A DNA stretch of 64,000 nt from Platerodrilus igneus (lineage: Eukaryota; Arthropoda; Insecta; Coleoptera; Lycidae): NCBI GenBank assembly GCA_036346225.1, contig JARFIW010000941.1, positions 925,501 to 989,500 of the forward strand. The letters run 5' to 3'. The number at the start of each line of letters is the position of its first letter. Position 1 is the first letter of the stretch. Positions 46,085-54,392 of this stretch are shown in pieces. The translations under genes and the position numbers were made by a program. The notes below the pieces were generated by a model, which was not told the origin of the DNA, searched no databases, and saw only the letters and a program-made list of their open reading frames with translations.

Positions 46085-46912
46085 GTTGCGTTCCTTTGAG
46101 GTTTTGCAGGGCTAAAAAGACCAAAACCTTTTTATAAGGTTTGATGTACATGCCGTTTCCGACTGCAATGTCCTCCATTGCCTTGTTATGACGCTGTTTT
46201 TCCGCTAGTTGTTCCTTCAGTTTATTTAGTATCTGAAACTGCTTTTGCAACAGCAGCTGCACCTCCAGTAAGAGAACCAAGAGCGCTTAGGCCTGCAAAA
46301 ATTGGTATTAGTGGTAGAAAACCTCCTGTTTTAGGAATTGATATAATACGAGCTGATTTAATATGCTTCTTTTGTTTTGCTGTATTGGCGGCCTTAATTG
46401 CTATGTTGATTGCATCCATAACATTAGATCCTTTAGACTTTTTTAAAGCTGTACGTGCTTGTTTGATAATACTTTTAATACCTAGCGTACTTCTTATTTT
46501 ACGTTTCTTTATCAGTTTTCTTATTTTATTGATATTTTTTGTTTTCAGTGATGCACAGGCACCCATACCAAGTTTTACTTTAGCTTTCATTGCGGTAGCT
46601 ACTCCAAATGCTGCTACTTTTTCACCTAAAGACGAGTCACCAGAATTTAGTCTTTCTGTAGCTAACTGAGCTAACTTCGAATCTGCTTGATGGCGTTTAG
46701 ATAGATCCTTTTCTTTGGGTATGCAATATCGTGCTCCTTACAAGCCTCGTCTAACTTGTTTATTCCTTGTCTCCTCGAGCTAACCGTTCGATTAGTTTTG
46801 TACCCGGACCGCAAAATTTGTAACCCGGAATATGCGCTTCGAATGGTAAATTGTTAATTACAGTATTTAATAGTCCGTTCCCAGTAGTTTTAGAATTATT
46901 ATATGTAATCAT
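46081..46912 (-). pseudogene. Parvovirus-type phospholipase A2 motif joined to a pX-like basic core protein
   Basis: ATG at 46912 (MITYNNSKTTGNGLL). Near 46790-46835 IPGYKFCGPGTKL gives the calcium-binding loop pattern of viral PLA2. Near 46720-46755 DEACKEHDIAY gives the catalytic HD motif in a shifted frame. An open block of 122 codons follows (46222-46590). It is very basic (INKIRKLIKKRKIRS) with a glycine/hydrophobic stretch GGFLPLIPIFAGLSALGSL, resembling adenovirus core protein X. The last block (46081-46230) ends KGFGLFSPAKPQRN in another frame. At least two frameshifts are present. The expected role is endosomal membrane breach plus DNA condensation. It overlaps the protease start by a few bases. 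Confidence 0.75.
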
Positions 46913-47045
46913 TAGAGGACAACTATCCTCTCAAGCTGTGCAGCAAATAAATAAAATATTATGAATTAATGATTCTAAATATACTAGCCGTTTCTTATAT
47001 ATATAATTCTACTTTTTTTACAAATCGAATTTAGTACTTGCAAAC

Positions 47046-47734
47046 ATGCATGTTGTGAAACAATCAACACCTTTAACCATAAACAATAATGACATTGGTG
47101 CGCAATCTTTAGCTAAAAAGAAAAAACATAGCGTTTTTCTACCTGCATCTATTCGATGTCTAGTTGTTGGTCCTTCAAATTGCGGTAAAACCAACGTTAT
47201 GATTGGGTTGATAGAACATCCTAATGGTTTAAAGTTTGAAAACGTATATGTTTATTCTAAATCACTTTATCAACCAAAGTATCAATACCTTGAAAGTCTA
47301 CTGCAACCAATAAAAGGGATCAAATATTATACATTTTCCAGTTCTGATAATATTATATCACCATCTGATGCTCGAAATAATTCTATATTTGTTTTTGATG
47401 ATGTAGCTTGCGATAAACAAGGTATCATTAGGGAATACTTTAGTATGGGGCGTCATAAACAAGTAGACAGTTTTACCTTTGTCAAAGTTATACTCGTATA
47501 CCTAAGCACTTACTACGTGATAATGCTAATCTTTTAGTTTTATTTAAACAAGATGATTTAAACTTAAAACATATATATGACGATCACGTCAATACTGACA
47601 TGAAGTATGATAAATTCCGTGAAATATGTGCTGCTTGTTGGCGAGACAAATACGGTTTCTTAGTTGTAGACAAAGATAGTGAACCAGATCAAGGAAGGTA
47701 CCGAATAGGTTTTGATCACTTCATACATATTTAA
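47046..47734 (+). pseudogene. FtsK/HerA-type packaging ATPase, one frameshift
   Basis: ATG at 47046 (MHVVKQSTPLTINNNDIGA), end at 47734, about 230 codons. Walker A is VVGPSNCGKTNVM (about residues 40-50) and Walker B is NSIFVFDDVAC (about 47380-47412). Downstream are the sensor region YFSMGRHKQVDS and, after a frame change near 47483, the arginine-finger/C-terminal part (LLVLFKQDDLNLKHIYDDHV). The length is normal for Polinton and adintovirus ATPases of the A32 group. It would pump DNA into the capsid. Transcribed divergently from the PLA2/pX gene, with a bidirectional promoter likely in 46913-47045. Confidence 0.9.
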
Positions 47735-47797
47735 ACCTTGAGAGACGCAAGTATCGTTAGCATCGAAGAATTTTTTATTACAATAAACTTTTACGCA

Positions 47798-48824
47798 ATG
47801 AATAAGGAGTCGATAAAACTTAAAAGAATTTTAATTAAGAAAAGAAACATTGTAAAAACAAATTGCGTCAGTTAAAAGATAATGAAGTCGTCCAAGTGGA
47901 ATCAATATTACCCATAACATCACGATTAGAAACTATTGCTAATAAACTGGATGGAGAAAGTGTGGTAAAGAAAGAAAAATTTAAAGAAGAAGAAGAACTG
48001 CCTCATAGCAGTGTAAAAAAAATTAAACCTACATTGCTAGAAAGGAACGTTGACTATATTGATTCGCCGGTTATTGCACAGCATATACCAAATATAAAAA
48101 TGATGCCTTAGAGGTAAATGATGATGATGTTGAGAATGAATACGAAGCAGAAATTAATCGAAATGCACAAGAAGCTCAGGAATATATTCAAAGCTTTGTC
48201 GATTCACCTGGTATGACACATTATCTCGAACAGCTACATCCGCTACCTCGAGAATATATTTACAATATGTTTAAAGATGTTAAGAACGAATTTGATCATA
48301 AATATGGTATTAGGTTTAACCCTGATTCGAATGGTCTTATGATAGGCAATTCGAATTTCGCGTTGGATGATGAAAATGTTCTAATAAATGATTTGAAATA
48401 TACAGGTACTCCTGGATTATACGAACTACTGTTTAAAAAATATCCTGTCGCGTACAGTCAGCAAGATCTAAAGTCGTACCTTGATATTGTGAAAAGAACA
48501 AATGCTAATAGAAGATATTATTCTGAAACAGAACAAATTCAGGGTAATACTTCATATAAGTACAAAAATATAATATCTACATTAAACATACTTCCCCAAA
48601 CACCCCGTAGACCTAGAACATTACCCTGTAGAAAGCGTCTTGGAGACGGTATGACAATGGAAGTATCAAATAACGCAATAGATTATTTATATTGGAATGA
48701 TCCCAATGAACTTGTTGATAGATTACGACTTTTAGTTTCATCACAGACTGCTGGACACACAGGTCACGGCAACGAAATAAATTCGATCATTGAAGAATTG
48801 CGTGAGGCAAAAGTAATTAGATGA
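47798..48824 (+). pseudogene. Polinton-associated protein (DUF8207-like), two breaks
   Basis: Starts at ATG 47798 (MNKESIKLKRILIKKRN) and ends at TGA 48822-48824, about 340 codons with frame changes near 47862 and 48105. The N-terminal part is lysine/glutamate-rich and probably coiled (LKDNEVVQVESILPITSRLE). The C-terminal 203 codons are open and compact: KYGIRFNPDSNGLMIGNSNF, YTGTPGLYELLFKKYP, DYLYWNDPNELVDRLRLL. This family is found repeatedly in insect genomes, usually as uncharacterised protein, and in Polintons. I recognise the family, but no function is known to me. A virion or packaging accessory role is inferred only from its place between ATPase and integrase. Confidence 0.7.
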
Positions 48825-48825
48825 T

Positions 48826-49284
48826 ATGACAATTGACAAATTTGGAAAGCACTTACATAACCGTAAAATAGATATAAGTGAACAGGAATATGAAAACAAA
48901 AGTGAAGGTTTTGAAACCTTGATTGAGTATAAGTTACATATGCTACATTACACGGTAGTAGCAACGTTTTACTCTAATACATTCCTCGACGTTGATAAGA
49001 CATTTCTTATTTTCAACATTAAACATAATTATGAATTTCCTTATGAGGAAGCAGTCATTGAGAATATTAAAGGATACCCGCAAGACATTGAAATTCTTAT
49101 AAACGAAAAAAGTTATGTAATTGCACAGTTACAAGGATTTTTGCTTAAACGTATGGATGTAATCAGCTTTCGTGACAGCGGTGCTATCATAAACAATACC
49201 ACAATGTTTCTTGATTATATATTAAAAGTTCCTTTCAAAGCAAGTGGAGCCCGCGACATTCAAACAAAGAAGTATCTTAAATAA
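48826..49284 (+). CDS. Conserved Polinton ORF of 152 codons, unknown, intact
   Basis: ATG 48826, one base after the preceding TGA, stop at 49284. It begins MTIDKFGKHLHNRKIDISEQ. The sequence alternates short beta-like stretches (LHYTVVATFYSNTFLDVDK; FLIFNIKHNYEFPYEE) and ends with a basic tail (ARDIQTKKYLK), with no signal peptide or transmembrane segment. It is one of the few genes of the element without a frameshift. The tight spacing with both neighbours suggests co-transcription. A small structural or receptor-binding-type protein is conceivable; this is speculation. Confidence 0.75.
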   Translation: MTIDKFGKHLHNRKIDISEQEYENKSEGFETLIEYKLHMLHYTVVATFYSNTFLDVDKTFLIFNIKHNYEFPYEEAVIENIKGYPQDIEILINEKSYVIAQLQGFLLKRMDVISFRDSGAIINNTTMFLDYILKVPFKASGARDIQTKKYLK

Positions 49285-49319
49285 TTGTATTTAATAAATC
49301 CTGATTAGAAAAAAGTATT

Positions 49320-50232
49320 ATGTTTGTTGCTCAATCAAAAGTGAAAGAGGATATAGTAAATGAACTTCATAAACCAGCACGAATAAATTTCAAGAGACGC
49401 AAAGTGATAGTAAAAGGTTTAAATGACCTTCTTCAGACCGATTTGATTGAAATGCTACCATATTCGCAAACAAACAAAGGATTTAAATACATTTTAGTAG
49501 TTATTGATTGTTTCTCCAAATACGTATGGGCTGTACCACTTAAAAGTAAAACGGGTATTGATGTTACTGCTGCAATGAAAACAATTTTAAATAAATTTAA
49601 AAATCCTCCAAGAAATTTGCAGTCTGATTTTGGTAAAGAATATTATAACAAACACTTTCAATCCTTAATGCGGACATATGGCATAAACCATTATAGTGTT
49701 TTTTCTACAAAGAAAGCATGCATTGTGGAACGTGTAATTAGAACTTTAAAGGGAAAAATGTGGCGCTTGTTTAACCTGAACGGTTCTTACAATTGGATAA
49801 AAAATTTAAGCGATATTGTGAAACAATACAACAATACAGTTCACAATACTATCGGAGTCAAACTTGTAAAAGTTGATAAATCAATTGAAAAAACTATTCT
49901 TAAATCATCATTTACCCACATCAAACTTGCAACCAAAATACCAAAATATTCAATTAAAGACAGTGTGAGGATTAGTAAACACAGGGAAGCATTTACGAAA
50001 GGTTACACACCAAACTGATTAAATGAAATATTTAAGATTAAAAAGGTAAACGCAACCAATCCGACAACATATATATTAGAAGATCAAGACGAGAAAGAAA
50101 TCAAAGGTTAAACATCCAGGAATTTACCTGGTAGAAAAAGTTCTAAGAAAGAGTAGAAATAAAGTATTTGTAAAATGGTTAGGCTTCTCTAACGTACACA
50201 ATAGCTGGATCGATAAAAATAATGTTTGCTAG
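49320..50232 (+). pseudogene. Retroviral-type integrase with C-terminal chromodomain
   Basis: ATG 49320. The rve core has catalytic residues Asp in LLQTDLIEM (about residue 41), Asp in NLQSDFGKEYYN (about residue 102) and Glu in KACIVERVIRTLK, with 33 residues between the second and third, the usual Polinton spacing. The core is followed by SH3-like sequence, but the frame is closed by TGA at 50016-50018. Similarity continues in frame to about 50110 and then, after a frame change, a chromodomain is readable (YLVEKVLRKSRNKVFVKWLG, then SWIDKNNV) ending at TAG 50230-50232. The catalytic core itself is uninterrupted. It would insert the element, producing the 6-bp duplication seen here. Confidence 0.92.
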
Positions 50233-50255
50233 AAGTTGTTATAATAATAGTTAAT

Positions 50256-50414
50256 AAGGCTAACATTGTAAAATTATATTAAAATAAATAATACAAACAA
50301 ATCTTTCTATTGTTTTTATTATTATAAAGGAATTTTGTAAGGCTAACATTGTAAAATTATATTAAAAATAAATAATACAGACACAATCTTTCGATTGTTT
50401 TTTATTATTATTAA
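50256..50414. repeat. Two-unit direct repeat, period 83 bp
   Basis: AAGGCTAACATTGTAAAATT starts at 50256 and again at 50339. Both units end in a T-rich tract (TTGTTTTTATTATTA). The repeat sits between the convergent integrase and terminal genes and may duplicate a polyadenylation region. Confidence 0.85.
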
Positions 50415-50893
50415 ACCATTCTTTTAATAAAAAGGTATTTTGTTTTGCACATTGCAGATTGTTATTGCTGTGTTTACAACAATGTATGTTATATTTTAAA
50501 CGATTGTTGATTTTTAACTCCGATAGCTTAGGACAACCTAGTGCAAGCATATCAGTTACAAAGTTTTGCATTATATATGTTTCAATCAATTTCTTCTTTT
50601 CTAGACCCTTCACAAATACTTCTTCACCGGGTCGGATAATTTGCTTCAAATAAAGCGCTATATATGTTGACACCATTCCAGCCGTTGAAGATTCATCCCA
50701 AGAAAGACCATGAATATTCCTTGTCACCCAGTCATTATGTTTTATATGATCTTGACTCAAACAACTAGACTGCATTGGCAGTTTAAAATTTGATGCCAAA
50801 CATCACCTAACAACAAGTCCAAAACCGCAATTTCTTTGCACACAAACTCGTTTTTCTTGTATTTAAATCCCTGAATATCGATTATATACATGT
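50362..50893 (-). pseudogene. Terminal minus-strand Polinton gene, unknown, one frameshift
   Basis: The likely start is ATG 50893 (MYIIDIQGFKYKKNEFVCKE). After a frame change near 50800 the reading continues for about 140 codons: HNDWVTRNIHGLSWDESS, PGEEVFVKGLEKKKLIETYI, LALGCPKLSELKINNRLKYN, then CCKHSNNNLQC. The pattern DIQGF...KEIAVLD...VTRNIHGL...VKGLEKK...LGCPKL...H...C recurs in uncharacterised insect proteins that I associate with Polintons. It hints at an RNase H-like exonuclease fold, but I cannot confirm this. It lies just inside the right inverted repeat, mirroring the first gene on the left. Confidence 0.6.
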
Positions 50894-50917
50894 TTGTATG
50901 TAAATATATGCAGTAAA

Positions 50918-51659
50918 CTTCGACTAATTAAATTAATATTAGAGCAATCTCCTTATATAGCAGATTACCACCAACTGCGTACTTTGCCAACCCACTTTTC
51001 AACCTATCACAAGAGTGAACACATTTTGAATTGAAACCGGCCCATGTGTATTTGCAGCCTCTAAACATAAATCAGAATCCACTTTAATTAAACACAATTG
51101 ACTTGAATGCAATATTTTGCATCTGTCATACTTTATAACTTCTAGCTAGAAAACCAAATTCAAAACATCTACACACATTTTCTCTGCACTTACATTTTCA
51201 ATATACGTGTGTTCCATTGAAAGTAATATAAAGCCGATCCTAATTCAAAACGTGCCTACAAGTATTTTACATTTGAAAAGAATTCAGGTTTTCACATTTT
51301 ACATTAAAAGTATATAACGCCGATCCTAATTCAAAACGGTGCACGTCTAACTTCTCGATAGAAAACCGAATTCAAAACAGCTACACACATTCTTCTCTGC
51401 ACTTTTCAACATACGTGTGTGTTTCATTGAAAGTAATATAAAGCCGATCCTAATTCAAAACGTGCCCACAAGCATTTTTTACATTGAAAGTATAGAAGAA
51501 TTCATGTTTTCACAACTATTTTACATTGAAATGTTTTCACGACTATTTTACATTGAAATCATATAGGGCCGATCCTAATTCAAAACGATTCAGCCGTATT
51601 CTACACATGGAAAATACGTCTGTCGCGTTTTGAAGTAGGACCGGCCCTACCTCACTACT
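50918..51659 (-). repeat. Right terminal inverted repeat of the Polinton
   Basis: About 742 bp, reverse complement of 36009-36752, including the four TTTTGAATTAGGATCGGC sub-repeats. Confidence 0.95.
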
Positions 51660-51665
51660 ACTCGT
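51660..51665. repeat. Target site duplication (ACTCGT), right
   Basis: Matches 36003-36008. Confidence 0.95.
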
Positions 51666-51850
51666 AAAACTAACAAAATTAAAAGTTTTTTAAAAATAAA
51701 TTGTAAACATTAAACTTGTATATTCATCAATTATATGTCATAAATTTTGAAGTAAAAATTTTTGTTTTATAGGATATAAGATAACTGATTTGTTTGATGA
51801 CAGAGTATCTAGTGCATAAATGTATGTGTGTGTTCATGTATATTATATGT

Positions 51851-51855
51851 TGCGA

Positions 51856-51903
<48 letters not shown>

Positions 51904-51925
51904 TTGAGCGTGTGTGTGTGTGCAT
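51851..51925. repeat. TG microsatellite
   Basis: (TG)n with a GATTGAGCG interruption. The mirror copy carries (CA)n at 54955-55005. Confidence 0.93.
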
Positions 51926-52176
51926 GTTTAGTTTAATTTTTGTCATTCATTTTGTTCAAAATTTAATAAATATGTGTATATGGAACTTAAGTTACTAATA
52001 TCTGTTTTCTTGTTTATTGTATTTTTAGTTTTATAAATATGATACATTTCCAAAAAAATTCTTTTTGATTTGTTGCTCTCTATTTCTAAGATATCTGGAT
52101 TTTCAAAATCCATACTGTGATTTTTGTCTATTACATGTGTGGTTAATGCACATGCTTTTGGTTTGATAGTTATGTC

Positions 52177-52189
52177 ACTCTTATGTTGA
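52177..52189. repeat. Target duplication of Penelope element 1, left
   Basis: ACTCTTATGTTGA, repeated at 53840-53852. In Penelope copy 2b the corresponding sequence is uninterrupted. Confidence 0.88.
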
Positions 52190-52236
52190 AAATAAAATTA
52201 AATAAAAACCCTTAACCACAAAAAATATTTAAATTA

Positions 52237-52280
52237 CTAAATACGTATTTCGACCACTATGTGGTCATCATCAGTAGAAA
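52237..52280 (-). ncRNA. Hammerhead ribozyme motif in Penelope arm (minus strand)
   Basis: On the minus strand: CTGATGA, then stem II GACCAC-ATA-GTGGTC with a T before it, then GAAA, then a short palindromic stem III (TACGTA), then TTT and TAG that can pair with CTA before the core (stem I). All core bases of a type I hammerhead are present. Penelope-like elements are known to carry hammerhead motifs with very short stem III in their terminal repeats. Confidence 0.75.
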
Positions 52281-52514
52281 ACCTGTAATTAAAAAAAAAA
52301 AATTAGCTGTTGTTCTGGAACACTTCAGAGAATATTCTCCTCACCACTTAGGCTGAAGTGAACCTTCCCAACCTATAATTTACTATATTGTTGCTTTAAA
52401 CACTATCGAGGATATTCTCCTCACCCGCAGGCTGGTGTTCTCAACAACAAACAAGTGAATTGTGACATTATAACTTAAATATCATCCACGTACCCCAAAT
52501 ACTTCCCAAGAATA

Positions 52515-53419
52515 TGGTTAAGGTACGTGGATGATATTTTTGCAGTTTTTGACACTTCTAAATCCAATGTTGATGATTTTCTTAAAGAAATGAATTCAAA
52601 ATTTCAAAGCATAAAATTTACGTATGAACTAGAGAATAATGGACAATTACCCTTTTTAGATACATTAGTAATTAGAAATGGTAATAAATTAGAATTTGAC
52701 ATTTATAGAAAAGAAACCAATGTAAATCGCTTTATTTTGTCTTCCTCTAATCATAGCATACAACATAAGTTGGCTTCATTTAACTTTTTAATTAATAGAT
52801 TATTGAATTTCCCTTTAAATAAAAACAGATTTAATAAGGAATTTGCTCTTATTAAACAAATAACGAATTACAATGGTTTCTCTTCTGATATTATAGATAA
52901 TATTTTTAGAAAGTGTAAAAATAGGATCAACATCCGTAAATCAACGACTTTGCAATCAACCACCTCTAACGATAATGTTAAATATGTTAAACTTCCGTTT
53001 CACAAAACCACAAAGGGTCTTGATAAAATATTCACTGTAATTTCAAAATTGCTTTCACTAATACTAATAAAATTAAAGATTTGCTAGGTAATCCAAAAGA
53101 CAAGGGGGAAAAATTGCAAAAGTCGGGGATTTATGAAATTAGTTGTGCAGGGCCAGGGTGTTTTCAAAAATATATTGGTCGGACCAAGAGGAATATAACA
53201 ACAAGATTTAAAGAACACATTGCTCACTTCAAATATGGTAAATATGAAAGGTCTCAGGTAGCCAAACATATATTTGAAACCAGCCACCCCGTTAAACTAG
53301 AAAATGTTAAATTGTTAAAAGCGGTACCAACGTTTTCCTCCTTAAATGCCTATGAATCAATTAAAATTGTTAAACATAAAGGACCCCTCTTAAACACCGA
53401 TAAAGGGCCAATAGAGTAA
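52515..53419 (+). pseudogene. Penelope RT C-terminal part and GIY-YIG endonuclease
   Basis: The reading begins at the RT catalytic motif RYVDDIFAVF (about 52520-52550) with no start codon. It continues through the thumb-like region (LPFLDTLVIRNGNKLEFDIY; NRFILSSSNHSIQHKLASFN) and changes frame near 53040. It then enters the endonuclease: SGIYEISCAGPGCFQKYIGR, RNITTRFKEH, VAKHIFETSHPV, ending at 53419. The GIY and YIG halves, the Arg of the catalytic helix (TRFKEH) and the downstream His-rich motif are visible. All of the RT upstream of YVDD is missing. It would prime insertion of the retroelement, but this copy is dead. Confidence 0.9.
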
Positions 53420-53718
53420 TCTGCTTTGCTTTTCCTATTGATCAACAACCAATGAGAAAGCAAGATTAAATAGGTTCCGCTTCAGTAGATTTAGAATTAG
53501 TATAAATTAAGTAGATTTAAGTTATAATGTCACAATTCACTTGTTTGTTGTTGAGATCACCAGCCTGCGGGTGAGGAGAATATCCTCGATAGTGTTTAAA
53601 GCAACAATATAGTAAATTACAGGTTGGGAAGGTACACTTCAGCCTAAGTGGTGAGGATAATATCCTCTGGAGTGTTCCAGAACAACAGCTAATTTTTTTT
53701 TTTTTTAATTACAGGTTT

Positions 53719-53760
53719 TCTACGGATGATGACCACATAGTGGTCGAAATACGTATTTAG
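53719..53760 (+). ncRNA. Mutated hammerhead motif in right Penelope arm
   Basis: Same layout as the left-arm motif, but the core reads CGGATGA instead of CTGATGA. The invariant U4 is replaced, which should abolish cleavage. Stem II and GAAA are intact. Confidence 0.65.
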
Positions 53761-53839
53761 TAATTTAAATATTTTTTGTGGTTAAGGGTTTTTATTTAAT
53801 TTTATTTAAATCGTGCCACAGTGTTCCTATAGATTATTA

Positions 53840-53852
53840 ACTCTTATGTTGA
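53840..53852. repeat. Target duplication of Penelope element 1, right
   Basis: ACTCTTATGTTGA, identical to 52177-52189. Confidence 0.88.
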
Positions 53853-54238
53853 GTTATCCTTTGTTTTAATAGTTGAGAGGTTTGCCCAACATACGAGTGA
53901 ACGCAATTTAAACAATTAATTTTATATATTAAATTTCTCTGGTTCATTTGAGATATTTTGTCTTTAGTTTTAGTGAAAATATTTTGTAATGTTAGTACGT
54001 TACGTTTAGCAAACTTTATTTTTTCATTTTTAAAAACTTTTATTAATTTTGGTGTTAAATGTTGAATATATGATATTGTTTTGTAAGTGAATAATTGATT
54101 GGTACTGTTTTGATTACTGTCGTTTAATTTGTTTGTGTTAGGATTAAATTGTTCGGATAGTAATTTTTTTATTAAATGGATTGGATAACTGTTAGTTCTT
54201 AATATATCAGTAAGAATTATTATGTTTTTTGGATACAA
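53840..54238 (-). pseudogene. Penelope-like copy 2a, GIY-YIG endonuclease start
   Basis: Minus-strand reading from 54238 to about 53837: MYPKNIIILTDILRTNSYP, TNQLFTYKTISYIQHLTPKL, NLIYKINCLNCVHSYVGQTS, QLLKQRITQHKS. The GIY-YIG-type core (IYKINCLNC...YVGQTS...RITQH) is clear and belongs to a different Penelope family from element 1. It ends where element 1 was inserted and resumes at 52189. Confidence 0.8.
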
Positions 54239-54392
54239 AGAGGGATTAGAATTTTTTTTTTATTCTTTGTTTTAAACCTAATATTATATTTATTTATGTT
54301 GATAGTGGATGATAGGAATAAAAATTCAAATATCTCTCTGATTGTATTGCTTTTTTATACCAATCCAAAATAATTTTGTTCTCATTCTCATT

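Larger units (their letters stand above)
36009..51659. mobile_element. Polinton/Maverick element, full length, adintovirus-like gene set
   Basis: 15,651 bp bounded by AGTAGTGAGG...CCTCACTACT with perfect 6-bp ACTCGT duplications and inverted repeats of about 743 bp. It encodes the diagnostic set: DNA polymerase B, integrase with chromodomain, packaging ATPase, adenain-like protease, double-jelly-roll major capsid, single-jelly-roll minor capsid, PLA2/pX-like protein, and several small Polinton genes. Coding blocks alternate in strand: pol (+), capsid-protease-PLA2 block (-), ATPase to integrase (+), terminal gene (-). Most genes carry small indels, so the copy is an inactive endogenous virus-like element unless those indels are assembly errors. 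Confidence 0.95.
51660..52189 (-). mobile_element. Penelope-like copy 2a, middle part
   Basis: On the minus strand this holds the C-terminal end of a GIY-YIG endonuclease reading (about 51940-52189; MDFENPDILKIE can be read in the plus-strand mirror copy at 54755). A TG microsatellite at about 51851-51925 follows, and then 3' sequence that repeats 35882-36002. It is the inverted counterpart of 54700-55200. It is separated from its upstream part (53840-54238) by Penelope element 1. Confidence 0.75.
52190..53839 (+). mobile_element. Penelope-like element 1, 5'-truncated, with inverted terminal arms
   Basis: Inserted in Penelope copy 2a with a 13-bp duplication. The arms at about 52190-52472 and 53519-53807 are inverted copies, for example AATAAAAACCCTTAACCACA on the left and its complement on the right. 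The left arm runs into an inverted scrap of the RT start (ATATCATCCACGTACC facing GGTACGTGGATGATAT). Between the arms is the end of the RT plus the GIY-YIG endonuclease. Inverted and truncated 5' ends are usual for Penelope insertions. Confidence 0.88.

Noticed and set aside
46178..46669. 163-codon plus-strand ORF with many hydrophobic residues
   Set aside because: It is the antisense of the PLA2/pX-like gene, whose minus-strand reading carries recognisable motifs.
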